64,000 nucleotides of DNA from JABFRG01 sp046351415 (lineage in GTDB: Bacteria > Myxococcota_A > Polyangia > Polyangiales > Polyangiaceae), in assembly GCA_046351415.1 (NCBI GenBank), contig JAXLYO010000011.1, positions 1 to 64,000 of the forward strand. Direction: 5' to 3'. Under the pieces are notes generated by a model. That model saw only the letters and a program-made list of their open reading frames with translations, made no database searches and had not been told where the DNA came from. This document shows positions 32,444 to 40,448 of the stretch, piece after piece; the stretch's first letter is position 1; each line of letters opens with the position of its first letter. The position numbers were made by a program, and so were the translations under genes.

Positions 32444-33301
32444 ATGAACATCGCCATCCTCGGACCCGGTGCGATTGGGAGCACCTTTGCGTTGCACTTT
32501 TCGCGGGCGGGGCATGACGTAACGGTCGTCGCGCGCGGAAAGCGTCTCGAACAGCTTCTTCGAAGTCAGGCCATCGTCGAGACGGCGGGCCATTCTGCGC
32601 CCGTCACGGTGGCGACGAAACTCGACGAAACCATCGCCTACGACTTCCTTCTCGTCGCCGTGCTCGCACACCAGGTCGAAGCCGTGCTCCCCCAAGTACG
32701 TGCGAGCGCTGCTCGGCGCGTGATGTTCATGTTCAACACGTTCGACTCTCTCTCGCACCTTCGTGAGGCGGTGGGCGCATCTCGCTTCGCGTTCGGATTT
32801 CCGGCGATCATCGCCACGCTGGACGATGAAGGCGTCCTTGCGAGTCGCGTCGTCACCGTCGGACAGATCACGACCGTCTCCGATGAGCCCTGGGCCGAAC
32901 TCTTCCGCGCTGCGGGAATCGGTACCGTCGTCCATGACGACATGGAGAGCTGGCTTCGCACGCACGTTGCGATGATGGTGCCCTTCATGGTGGCGCTCGC
33001 TCGCGCGCATCGTCGCCAGGCAGGACTCTCGTGGCGAGAGTGCACGGAGCTCGCGCTCGCGATGAAGGAAGGGTTCGCTCTCGTGCGCACGCTCGGAAAT
33101 CGCATCACACCCGCCCCCATGAGCGTGCTCGAACGACTCCCCGTCGCGATGGTCGCGCTGCTCGTCTGGAGCACGACGCGTAGCCGCCTGCTCCGCAAGA
33201 ACGGCGCGAGGGGCATGGACGAGCCAACCGCGCTCATCGCGGCCATGGAAGCGGTAGCACCGAGTGAACTGCAGAGGCTGCACGCGCTCTCACAGGGGTG
33301 A
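32444..33301 (+). CDS. Ketopantoate reductase family protein (ApbA/PanE-like), copy 2
   Basis: A 285-residue paralogue of the protein at 29108, nearly identical over most of its length (shared ILGPGAIGSTFALHFSRAGH and the C-terminal helical domain), with changes concentrated at the C-terminus. The conserved leader upstream indicates duplication of a gene with its 5' region. Retention of two intact copies 3.3 kb apart suggests recent duplication or gene conversion. It is the first element of a block (PanE-like, YjdM, OmpA-like fragment) whose right part is decayed. Confidence 0.8.
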   Translation: MNIAILGPGAIGSTFALHFSRAGHDVTVVARGKRLEQLLRSQAIVETAGHSAPVTVATKLDETIAYDFLLVAVLAHQVEAVLPQVRASAARRVMFMFNTFDSLSHLREAVGASRFAFGFPAIIATLDDEGVLASRVVTVGQITTVSDEPWAELFRAAGIGTVVHDDMESWLRTHVAMMVPFMVALARAHRRQAGLSWRECTELALAMKEGFALVRTLGNRITPAPMSVLERLPVAMVALLVWSTTRSRLLRKNGARGMDEPTALIAAMEAVAPSELQRLHALSQG

Positions 33302-33367
33302 AGAGGACGCTGCTCCGAGCCGAGAACCTTGGACGCTACGCGCGAGGCGAGAGTAGGGTGCGGCGCC

Positions 33368-33718
33368 ATGAGCGAGTTGCCTCCGTGTCCCAAGTGTCAG
33401 TCCGCCTACACCTATGAGCAAGGGGGCCTGCTCGTGTGCCCGGAGTGCGCCCACGAATGGTCGCCCGCGGCTGCGTCGAACGAAGCCGAGGCCGACGATG
33501 GCTTCATCGTGCGCGATGCGAATGGCAACACCCTCAAGGACGGCGACACCGTTGTCCTCGTGAAAGATCTCAAAGTGAAGGGCGCCTCCAGCGCACTCAA
33601 AGCGGGAACGAAGGTGAAGAACATTCGCCTCGTCGACTCGGACCACAACATCGACTGCAAGATCGATGGCTTTGGCGCCATGGCGCTGAAGAGCGAGTTC
33701 GTGAAGCGCGCGACCTGA
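33368..33718 (+). CDS. yjdM: YjdM/PhnA-type zinc-ribbon protein, copy 1
   Basis: A 116-residue protein of the YjdM (PhnA) family: an N-terminal zinc ribbon CPKC ... CPEC (cysteines 7, 10, 24, 27), then the conserved C-terminal domain FIVRDANGNTLKDGDTVVLV, KDLKVKGASS, KVKNIRLVDSDHNIDCKIDG and FGAMALKSEFVKRA. Its role is poorly defined despite the old link to alkylphosphonate use. All four zinc ligands are present, unlike the second copy at 51100. The upstream flank from CGAGCCGAGAACCTTGGACG is shared with that copy. Confidence 0.88.
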   Translation: MSELPPCPKCQSAYTYEQGGLLVCPECAHEWSPAAASNEAEADDGFIVRDANGNTLKDGDTVVLVKDLKVKGASSALKAGTKVKNIRLVDSDHNIDCKIDGFGAMALKSEFVKRAT

Positions 33719-33838
33719 GCTCCTGCTCGCGATGCTTCCAGCGTAAGGCACGCGGCGTACGTCGCACGGAAAGCCGGGCGCTGGAACCGATTGGGGCTTG
33801 GCGCTGCGCCGCTCTGCGATACGATGAAACGATCGCCA

Positions 33839-34260
33839 TGTTGCGCACTCGATCTCTTCTTGCAGTGATGGTCTTGCTGCAGGGGTTCGTTGCGGCCCGG
33901 AATGCCAGCGCCGAGCCAAAGCTCACGCGTTCTGAGCAAGTTTCCGAGCAGACGCAGAAAGACGGAGTCCAGCAGCAAAATGACGCGCTCGAGCGTTCTC
34001 GCGGCGGTGCTCCCTCGTCCGGGGCGGGCCCGCCATTTCCTCCGCGGACGCGACGGCGATGTTCCGCATGCGCGGCGCCTGCACGAGTCTCGAAAGCGCT
34101 GTGCGTCGAAAGGACAAGGCAAGCGCGCTCTACTCCGTCGGAACACTGTCCGAGTGGGCAGGCTCGAAGTCGGCTACGGCTGCGGCTCGCACCTGCGGCT
34201 TTGCGCCGCTGACGACGGACGCCCTGAAGGTGCTGTGGGGCGAGTCGACGCCCGCTCCGC
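33839..34260 (+). pseudogene. OmpA-like protein gene fragment (frameshifted, C-terminal domain deleted)
   Basis: Homologous to the intact gene at 51566-52552. The signal peptide and first ~60 codons align. Then a G-run of four instead of five (near 34022) shifts the frame, after which the DNA still matches for about 230 bp. Homology ends at GAGTCGACGCCCGCTCC (near 34256), exactly before the linker and OmpA domain. The fragment cannot encode the peptidoglycan-binding domain. Confidence 0.85.
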
Positions 34261-34302
34261 CACTGGTGAGGTGCGCCCTCGTTGCGGGCTGCGCTAGCGC
34301 AT

Positions 34303-34714
34303 ATGAATCAAACGTACGGTACCATCGGGTTGGCATTGGTTTTCGTCTGCGCGTGCTCGACGACATCTGTCACGCCGTTCCTCGACGCAAGCACGACGAG
34401 CGATGCGGGTTCGTTGCCGAGTGACGACGCCGCCACGCCGATGGATGCGAGCGTCGATGCGCAGGGAGCGCTCGACGCGGCGGACAGTGCCGTCGATGCC
34501 GGACCGCTCCCATGCGATACGCCGCTTTCTGGCCAGCTCGTGAGCGTGTTTCCTTCGGGCGGAAACGTGACCGGTGCGACCGCGAGCTACGATGGGTGTG
34601 GCGGTTCGACGACGGTCTCTGCTCCTCCTTCGTTCACGTTGAACGTGTCCAAAGGGGCGAGCGTGCTTCGCGCGAAGCTCGCGGGGTTCCATACGTCGCT
34701 GAGCGCTGAGCTCA
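34303..34714 (+). pseudogene. Truncated lipoprotein gene (5' part only), fused to foreign 3' sequence
   Basis: The first ~138 codons match the intact lipoprotein gene at 52615: same MNQxYGTIGLAL start, Asp/Ala/Ser linker and CGGSTTVSAPPSFTLNVSKG segment. At AELN the sequence switches to a fragment of an unrelated gene in a different frame, so the open frame runs on to 34794 with a nonsense tail. The signal peptide and carboxypeptidase-regulatory-like beta domain are only partly preserved. Confidence 0.85.
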
Positions 34715-34948
34715 ACTGTCGCCAGCATCGTCTACATGCGGATGAAAGCCGCAAGCGTTCGGAGACTCGTGGAGCTCCTTGTCCACCATCGTGATCAACT
34801 GCGCTCGCCCGTCCTCATCGTTCGTCGTCGCGGGAGCGTGATCGTAGGCTATGGCATCTCCGTTCGCGACCGCGAGAACCGCCGCTACATGATGCAGGTC
34901 TCGGCCGAGCAGGACGCGCGGGCGATGCTCGCCAACATCCACCCTTGA
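34715..34948 (+). pseudogene. 3' fragment of a two-transmembrane protein gene
   Basis: Matches the C-terminal ~76 codons of the intact gene at 62727-63134 (MRMKAASVRRLVELL, VHHRDQLRSPVLIVRRRG, VGYGISVRDRENRRYMMQVS, AEQDARAMLAN). The N-terminal membrane segments are missing and are replaced by the truncated lipoprotein sequence. An internal ATG at 34736 could express a soluble 70-residue tail. Confidence 0.85.
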
Positions 34949-35023
34949 AGTCTCGGGTCTCTCCGCTCTGTCCGCGCCCCGCTCCCACGGACGCAGGTGC
35001 CAACGGTTCAGTTCGTGGACGCT

Positions 35024-35352
35024 TCAGGGAACCTTGATGAATTGGATCGACGGCCCCGGCGCCACGCGGCAGTCGATGTTGTGTTGTGTCTCATCGGCGA
35101 TCGCGTACGGGTCTTGCGTGCGTTCAAGGCGATGTCGCACTTGGACATGCATCGGGCGCGAACCTCGGGCGGGATCGCCTAGAGCGAAGTCGATCGGCTT
35201 GTTTTCGTTGTGGAGGCGTTCCCCTGCGTGCTCCTTTGCGGCGGCATGGTCCGCTTCATCGGACGCTCAGGAGAGTCGGCGCAGCGAACCATGACGGTCG
35301 TTGCGATGCCCGGCAGATGTCACAAGGATCGCGGCGAGGAGCGTACGAGATT
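35024..35352 (-). pseudogene. Decayed paralogue of the lipoprotein at 36478-37275
   Basis: Minus-strand reading gives RTLLAAILVTSAG (signal peptide remnant) and then a stop. It then gives ASDEADHAAAKEHAGERL ... PIDFALGDPARG, joined directly to HVQVRHRLERTQDPYAIADE ... IDCRVAPGPSIQFIKVP. The intact homologue has the same N-terminal and C-terminal sequences separated by about 140 residues. So this copy has an internal deletion and a nonsense or frameshift change. It lies just downstream of the gene at 35369-36421. Confidence 0.75.
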
Positions 35353-35368
35353 CCTCCCGCGCGAATTT

Positions 35369-36421
35369 CTACGGAGGGGGAACGGGACGTGAAGGAACCG
35401 GCTGGCTCGTGATGGCCCTGCTCACGACCATCACCGTTCGTTCGGTCGCGCTCGGCTTCATCTGGCACGTCGGGTAGGCTTTGCTTGTCGCAGGAAAGAT
35501 GCTGACATGGTCGCCCTTTTCCATGCGCGGCACCTCGACCCCGTTATCGGAGGCGGTCGCGACTGCGCCATACGCTTGCGCTACCCGCTCCGGCGACTCC
35601 TTGAGTGCGTAGCTTTTCCAGGAAATGTGCACGCCCGAACCTATGACCGATTCGGAGCAAAGTAGGCGCGCCTCAGCGGGCGGGACCTCGATACTGCGTT
35701 TGGCGGCGCAAAGAACCCTTCGTCGTATTGGGGCTTCTGCGCAGTACTGATGGTTCAGAGGGCGCGCAAGACTTTGCGGGCAATAGCCATCCTTCACGAG
35801 TTCTTCTCGCGTACGAAGCTCCCAACACGTTCCGTCCGGGTCGCGGGTGACCCTCGCCTCATCGCGCGGGGGCGGTAGCTGCTCCCGGGGCGGGCAGGCG
35901 ACCCGCGTTGGACGCGGCAGCGGGCAGGGCGCGGGCGTCGGTGGGCAGCGAAAGGGAGGAAATTCGTAGCAGGACCCTCGATAGGACTGCATCACCCAGT
36001 CGAGATTCTTGGGTTGGGGGAGCGGGGCCGGGCACCGGACCTGCTTGGGGCCAGGTCGTTGACAGTGTAACCCTCGGGGGCACGCGAATGCTTTCGCCTC
36101 TTCGTCGAGTGTGCGCTCCTCGTAACACTTCCCGTCGTGCCATTCGACCTCCTCCGCGTGATTGGGGAGCGGCAACCAGCTCTCTTTCGGTTCCAAACCG
36201 GCCTCCAGCTCCTGCGCGGCAGTCGTCGGGGATGCGCTGCTGTAGGGCGGGAGCGGCGCAGTCGAGCCGTCCCCCGCCGAGGGACCGGTCGGAGGCGAGT
36301 CAGGAGCACGAGTTGTTTCCGTGGTCGCATCCGGTTGACGGGGGGCGGAGCTCGAACGCGCGCATCCGGCGAGAAGCGAGGCGGCAAGGATACGCCCAAG
36401 AATCTGACGCGTACTCGACAT
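35369..36421 (-). CDS. Proline- and cysteine-rich lipoprotein
   Basis: A 350-residue protein from the ATG at 36421, preceded by AAGGAAC; the signal peptide ends SLLAGC. Next comes a Pro/Ser/Thr linker, then repeated cysteine blocks with similar layout (GKCYEERTLDEEAKAFACPR, RGSCYEFPPFRCP, GTCWELRTREELVKDGYCPQ), and a C-terminal domain after LLCSESVIGSG. The repeats of G-x-C-[YW]-E suggest three related small domains. No family name is known to me. It probably forms an operon with the upstream lipoprotein gene (56-bp gap). Confidence 0.72.
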   Translation of the reverse strand: MSSTRQILGRILAASLLAGCARSSSAPRQPDATTETTRAPDSPPTGPSAGDGSTAPLPPYSSASPTTAAQELEAGLEPKESWLPLPNHAEEVEWHDGKCYEERTLDEEAKAFACPRGLHCQRPGPKQVRCPAPLPQPKNLDWVMQSYRGSCYEFPPFRCPPTPAPCPLPRPTRVACPPREQLPPPRDEARVTRDPDGTCWELRTREELVKDGYCPQSLARPLNHQYCAEAPIRRRVLCAAKRSIEVPPAEARLLCSESVIGSGVHISWKSYALKESPERVAQAYGAVATASDNGVEVPRMEKGDHVSIFPATSKAYPTCQMKPSATERTVMVVSRAITSQPVPSRPVPPP

Positions 36422-36477
36422 GAGTGTTCCTTTTGTTCGTGTTGTACCGACCCCACCGCCCTCGCTCGGCCTCCCCC

Positions 36478-37275
36478 CTAGGGCACCTTGGTGAATTGGA
36501 TCGAAGGCACCGGCTCCACGCGGCAATCGATGTTGTGTTGCGTCTCGTCCGGGATGGTATACGGGTCCTGCGTGCACTCGAGCTTGTGCTTCACTTGAAC
36601 ATGGATCGATTCTCCTGGAGGAATCACCAGCCCGTAGTCCCTCGTGTAGGCTCGTAGGTGCAGGGCTCTCGGCAGAAGCCAGTTTGCCGGGGTGTCGTAG
36701 ATAGTGGACTTCGTGCGCGTTCCATCTTTCACGGAGCCAAGCTTCGTGCACCCATACTCCTCGCCGGTCTTCCGAACGTTACAGACGCGGAGCGAAGCCT
36801 TGCCCCGGCTGAAGTACCAGTTCAGGTTTTCGAGTTTCAGCCGTGCGTTCACGCGGAGCGGTTCATTCGTCGTGTTGGGGAGCGTGAAGTTCGCATAGTT
36901 GGACCCCTTGAACCAGTCCGATACGGTGTCAGGAAAGGCGATGATGGTTTTCACCCACCCAACGGGTGTGATGAGTTCATGGCCCACGGGGAAGTAGTCC
37001 TTCCCGACGCGGATGTTCTTGTCGGCGGCAAAGAAGTAGGTTTTCCCCCAGGGAAAGGCGTCCGCTTCATTCACTTGGGTGTCGGGGGTCTCGCCTGCTG
37101 CGAAGTCGACCACCTTGTCAGCGTCGGTGAGCCGTTCCCCCTCGGCTTCCTTGGCGGCGGCGAGGTCCGCTTCGCTTGGTCCCTCCGACGAGCCGGCGCA
37201 GCCTACCGCCAGAGGTGTCGCGAGGCAGGTCGAGGTCAGAACGATTGCGCAGAGGAGCGTGCGGGTGTTGTTCAT
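36478..37275 (-). CDS. Lipoprotein of unknown function (intact paralogue)
   Basis: A 265-residue lipoprotein; the signal peptide ends LAVGC. A helical N-terminal linker (SEADLAAAKEAEGERLTDAD) is followed by a beta-rich domain (FPVGHELITPVGWVKTIIAF, NTTNEPLRVNARLKLENLNW, GLVIPPGESIHVQVKHKLEC) ending VPSIQFTKVP. Its ATG at 37275 has no Shine-Dalgarno sequence. A sigma-54-like element ends 13 bases upstream, and palindromic activator-type sites lie at 37383 and 37474. A decayed copy sits at 35024-35352. Confidence 0.72.
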   Translation of the reverse strand: MNNTRTLLCAIVLTSTCLATPLAVGCAGSSEGPSEADLAAAKEAEGERLTDADKVVDFAAGETPDTQVNEADAFPWGKTYFFAADKNIRVGKDYFPVGHELITPVGWVKTIIAFPDTVSDWFKGSNYANFTLPNTTNEPLRVNARLKLENLNWYFSRGKASLRVCNVRKTGEEYGCTKLGSVKDGTRTKSTIYDTPANWLLPRALHLRAYTRDYGLVIPPGESIHVQVKHKLECTQDPYTIPDETQHNIDCRVEPVPSIQFTKVP

Positions 37276-37287
37276 ACCCGTGCAGAT

Positions 37288-37303
37288 TGCAAAGGGGAGA
37301 CCA
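37288..37303 (-). promoter_or_regulatory. Possible sigma-54 promoter for the 37275 lipoprotein gene
   Basis: On the minus strand TGGTCTCCCCTTTGCA has the invariant GG and GC dinucleotides with correct spacing but a poor -24 extension. The predicted start (37277) lies two bases before the ATG, implying a leaderless transcript. Weak evidence by itself; the nearby palindromes raise its interest. Confidence 0.3.
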
Positions 37304-37382
37304 GAAGTCCCGCCAGGGGGCTCATGCGAACGCGTCGTGAAATCGCTCACGAACCGCATCTGCCGTCCCAAGCGCTCGAAGG

Positions 37383-37397
37383 TGCCACACCGTGGCA
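37383..37397. promoter_or_regulatory. Palindromic activator-type site TGCCACACCGTGGCA
   Basis: Inverted repeat TGCCAC-N3-GTGGCA in the spacer between the divergent genes at 37275 and 37623. It is the same motif as the sites at 37474, 41545 and 45871 that precede sigma-54-like promoters. Confidence 0.6.
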
Positions 37398-37473
37398 GCC
37401 CGAAATGGTTCCCGTCGCCCACCGTTGCATGCGCGGCTTCTACTGCAGGCCTGCATTCGCGTGGCTTGGGCGT

Positions 37474-37489
37474 CGCCACGGTTGTGGCA
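37474..37489. promoter_or_regulatory. Palindromic activator-type site CGCCACGGTTGTGGCA
   Basis: Matches the perfect 16-bp palindrome at 45871 at 13 of 16 positions. Its right edge is 59 bp from the first base of the -24 element at 37548, the same distance as at 45871/45945. Confidence 0.65.
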
Positions 37490-37547
37490 GTGCGCGCTTC
37501 GTCCTGCAAGCTCATTGGCGAGCCGCGCGAAGCGGCGAAAGACTCGC

Positions 37548-37563
37548 TGGCACAGTGACTGCA
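37548..37563 (+). promoter_or_regulatory. Sigma-54 (-24/-12) promoter of the 37623-40076 operon
   Basis: TGGCACAGTGACTGCA contains the full TGGCAC -24 box and TGCA -12 box with the invariant GG-N10-GC spacing, 60 bases before the ATG at 37623. Confidence 0.72.
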
Positions 37564-37622
37564 CCTCGCACACGGCACAGAGAGAGCAATCAAGCCCTCT
37601 CAACTTCAGGAAGACATTGCGC

Positions 37623-38213
37623 ATGAAAATCTCCGACTCGGCTATCGTCCTCATCGCAACCCTCGGCTCGCTTGGTTTGTCTGGCTGCGCGGGCAACGAT
37701 GGTCATGACCTCGAAGCGTCGTCGAGCACGAAGAGTGCCCTCTCCGGCACAGGCGGCGCGCGACGAATAACCTACGAGGAATTCGTGAACGGTGGGGGGC
37801 AACCCACATCAACAGGGGGAGACGAAGAGGGCACCCATGTATATCGCTGTCCCGCCGTGACGCTTCAACCCTCCGTGGACTTCAGCGTCGCGACCTTTTA
37901 TGCTTCCTCGACGAAATCCAGCTGCTCCATTTCTCACGATGGTCTGACGAACACGGGCGCGGGCAACACCAGGACCCTTGGAAGCAACTATCCTCCTGAC
38001 AAGGACGGCTACTACCTCACGGATCACATCGCATGCGAGGCCGTACTCGGCGGGTGGGAGAGCAACGGCACCGACGTGGCGCGCGGAGAGCTCAGATTCG
38101 TGAAGACCTTTGCCTCGATGAAGCTGTGCAAGTTCGACAGTATTTCTACGGGCGTTCCGTTGTCGTTTACATGCAAGGACGTACCCTTGCCAAACGGAGC
38201 CTTTCCCTTGTGA
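37623..38213 (+). CDS. Lipoprotein heading the kinase operon
   Basis: A 196-residue protein with a signal peptide ending LGLSGC. After a Ser/Thr-rich linker the mature domain carries cysteines in YRCPAVTL, SSCSISHDG, HIACEAVLGGW, MKLCKFDS and LSFTCKDV, and a WESNGTDVARGELRFVKTF strand region. No family is recognised. The gene has a well-formed sigma-54 promoter and two palindromic sites upstream, and is followed after 85 bp by the Ser/Thr kinase gene, so the kinase may be transcribed with it. Confidence 0.72.
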   Translation: MKISDSAIVLIATLGSLGLSGCAGNDGHDLEASSSTKSALSGTGGARRITYEEFVNGGGQPTSTGGDEEGTHVYRCPAVTLQPSVDFSVATFYASSTKSSCSISHDGLTNTGAGNTRTLGSNYPPDKDGYYLTDHIACEAVLGGWESNGTDVARGELRFVKTFASMKLCKFDSISTGVPLSFTCKDVPLPNGAFPL

Positions 38214-38298
38214 GGAATCGAAAGTACGGCGGAGCTTGGTCCGGATGGGGGTGGAAAATGATATGTCGCGGTTTGCTCACTGATATTCTTGGAACCTG

Positions 38299-39825
38299 AT
38301 GCCGCTCGCTGTCGGGGACACTCTTGGTCGCTACGAGCTCGTCCGTGAGCTCGGTCAAGGTGGTATGGGCGTCGTGTACGAGGCCCGCCACAAAGGGCTC
38401 GGAACAAGGTTTGCCATCAAGGTGCTCTTAGCGGTTCACTCCAAGGGGTCGTCGGCAGCCCAGCGTTTCGAGCGAGAAGGACGCATCGTTGCGAAGTTGA
38501 GCTCGCCCCACATCGTGCGAACGCTCGACGCCGATACGACGCCCGACGGCCACCCATACATCGTCATGGAGTTCTTCGATGGCTGCGACCTTGGAAAGGT
38601 TCTGGAGGAGCGTGGCACGCTTCGTCTCGGAGAAGTCGCAAGCATCGTTCGGCAACTTTGCGTGGGCCTCGAACATGCGCACGCCGAGGGAGTGGTGCAC
38701 CGAGACCTCAAGCCCGCAAACATCTTCGTGGCGCTCGAGAACGGCGCAACCGTCATCAAGCTGATGGATTTCGGCATCGCGAAGGACCTTTCTTCAAGTG
38801 AAGAACTCACAGCGACCTCGGTCATGATCGGCACGACGCACTACATGGCGCCGGAGCAGGTGCGCTCCTCCCGTCAAACGACGGCAGCATCAGACCTGTG
38901 GTCGGTGGGAGTGATCGTGTTTCGTTTGCTCTCAGGCAGACACCCGTTCACAGGGCCGAATCATGCCGACATCGCCATGTCGATTCTCATGGACCCCGTC
39001 CCGTCCCTCGCGTCGTTTTGCCCGGACATTCCAGTGGATTTCGCGAACCTGGTTGCGAGACTCCTAACGAAAGATCCTCTCAAACGGCTTTCGAGCGCCC
39101 GGGAACTGTCAGATGCTCTCGCACCGTTCGCAACAGAGCCCGTCTCCTTGGATGCGTTGGGTCCCCCGCCAACCGTCCCGGCATCAGACTCACGAACCAC
39201 TGAACCGACACAGGGGCCTCCACAAAAGGCGCCGCGCATGATCACGCCATCCGCCGTGGCCCCGTCGTCGCTGCCCCTAGCTCCGACGGTACGCGTCCCG
39301 GAGGAGGCGCAAGTTCACGCAGCCGGTATTCCCGTACTCGCCGGCGCCCGACCGCCGGGGTCTCTCGGACCGACAATGCTCGCTGCGCCCATGCAGGTCG
39401 CAAACAACGTCGAACACAGCACGCTCTCGTCGTCGCCTGCTTCGTCCGATCGAGAGCCGGAGGTCGCGCGTTTGCGCCCGCTACGTGTGGTTGCCGCAAC
39501 GATGGGCGTGCTGCTCGCCCTCGGAGCGGTGACGATTGGAGCCAGCGCGTATCGGGCGCGGGGGCGTGACCACGCCGCGCAAGGCGGCGAACAGAGGACA
39601 GACGCGGCCCTTGCCGCAGATGGGAGCGAGGCTCTGCCCCCTCTCGCCCTTCCTTCGCTGGGCGTGCCCTCCTTCGCTGGAACTTCGTCTTCAACCGCGG
39701 TCTCGGCCACGGCGAGAGTCACTCCACCGCCGGCACTGCCATCAGGGGGGCCTCCGGGCCCCAGTGCAGGGCCGCGATCGTCCACGGTCCCCTCGGGCCG
39801 TTCGAGCGTCCCGAATCACATCTAG
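38299..39825 (+). CDS. Serine/threonine protein kinase with C-terminal membrane segment
   Basis: A 508-residue PknB-type kinase. The catalytic domain (about 10-275) has the glycine loop ELGQGGMGVVYE, the ATP-binding lysine in RFAIKVL, the catalytic HRDLKPANI, DFGIAKD and the YMAPEQ motif, all intact. A Pro/Ala-rich linker follows, then one transmembrane helix (VVAATMGVLLALGAVTIGAS, about 395-415) and a Ser/Pro/Ala-rich extracytoplasmic tail without a recognised sensor domain. It is expected to phosphorylate cytoplasmic partners; FHA domains bind phosphothreonine, and an FHA-containing regulator is encoded at 44424. It is co-directional with the preceding lipoprotein and the following small membrane protein. 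Confidence 0.92.
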   Translation: MPLAVGDTLGRYELVRELGQGGMGVVYEARHKGLGTRFAIKVLLAVHSKGSSAAQRFEREGRIVAKLSSPHIVRTLDADTTPDGHPYIVMEFFDGCDLGKVLEERGTLRLGEVASIVRQLCVGLEHAHAEGVVHRDLKPANIFVALENGATVIKLMDFGIAKDLSSSEELTATSVMIGTTHYMAPEQVRSSRQTTAASDLWSVGVIVFRLLSGRHPFTGPNHADIAMSILMDPVPSLASFCPDIPVDFANLVARLLTKDPLKRLSSARELSDALAPFATEPVSLDALGPPPTVPASDSRTTEPTQGPPQKAPRMITPSAVAPSSLPLAPTVRVPEEAQVHAAGIPVLAGARPPGSLGPTMLAAPMQVANNVEHSTLSSSPASSDREPEVARLRPLRVVAATMGVLLALGAVTIGASAYRARGRDHAAQGGEQRTDAALAADGSEALPPLALPSLGVPSFAGTSSSTAVSATARVTPPPALPSGGPPGPSAGPRSSTVPSGRSSVPNHI

Positions 39826-39836
39826 GGAGGCTTTCT

Positions 39837-40076
39837 ATGAAAACGAATCGCCCGTTGGGTTCCAACAAGGTCGACCGCCTGGAGCAGGCGGATCGTGACT
39901 TGATCAAGAAGCTCGAGCCACGCTTCATCCAATCGAATGCGGCTGAACGCGAACGTACGAACGATCTGGTCGACAACGTGTTGGGTCGGAGTCCGCTCTT
40001 TCGAGCCGTCTATGCGATAGGGCTGATCGTGTTGGGCCTCGCGTGGCTTGCGTGGAAGTTCCGTAGCGCTTGGTAG
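39837..40076 (+). CDS. Small membrane protein downstream of the kinase
   Basis: A 79-residue protein: a charged N-terminal helix (KVDRLEQADRDLIKKLEP) and one C-terminal transmembrane segment (FRAVYAIGLIVLGLAWLAWK). A GGGAGG ribosome-binding site lies seven bases before the ATG, and the gene starts 12 bp after the kinase stop, so it is part of the same operon. It may be an accessory or anchoring partner of the kinase; no homology is recognised. Confidence 0.68.
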   Translation: MKTNRPLGSNKVDRLEQADRDLIKKLEPRFIQSNAAERERTNDLVDNVLGRSPLFRAVYAIGLIVLGLAWLAWKFRSAW

Positions 40077-40127
40077 CACGATGGACGGGCCGCCTGTGGA
40101 GTCGCAGGCAGGCATCGGCCAATGCCT

Positions 40128-40436
40128 TCACCTCGGATGGAGCGCGTAGAATACGACGGCGAGAAGCATCACGAATAGCAGCAACCCCAGGACGCCTCCG
40201 CCGATGAAAAGCGGAAGGAGGAGCGAGCCTTGGCGCACGGGCTCAGGTCTAAGCTCGGCGCCCAGCCGATACCGGCAACCACATCGAGCGCATATCCACG
40301 CGCGATTGAACCAGGCATCGTAGCTCTTCACCCACCAGCGCAGGGGTTCGATGTGCCGTTCGAGGCCGCCGCAGGCTGGGCACGGAACGAGGGCGAAGCC
40401 CGGGGGCGGTGGGGGTTTATGGAGGTGAGTATTCAT
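40128..40436 (-). CDS. Zinc-ribbon membrane protein
   Basis: A 102-residue protein. An N-terminal Pro-rich stretch is followed by a four-cysteine ribbon (CPACGG ... CARCGCRYRL) with aromatic residues between, then one strong hydrophobic helix near the C-terminus (LPLFIGGGVLGLLLFVMLLA). Probably an inner-membrane protein with a cytoplasmic zinc domain. It ends the minus-strand operon that starts with the eight-cysteine gene at 41415, and is convergent with the small membrane protein gene. Confidence 0.65.
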   Translation of the reverse strand: MNTHLHKPPPPPGFALVPCPACGGLERHIEPLRWWVKSYDAWFNRAWICARCGCRYRLGAELRPEPVRQGSLLLPLFIGGGVLGLLLFVMLLAVVFYALHPR

Positions 40437-40448
40437 GAACGCACGACC

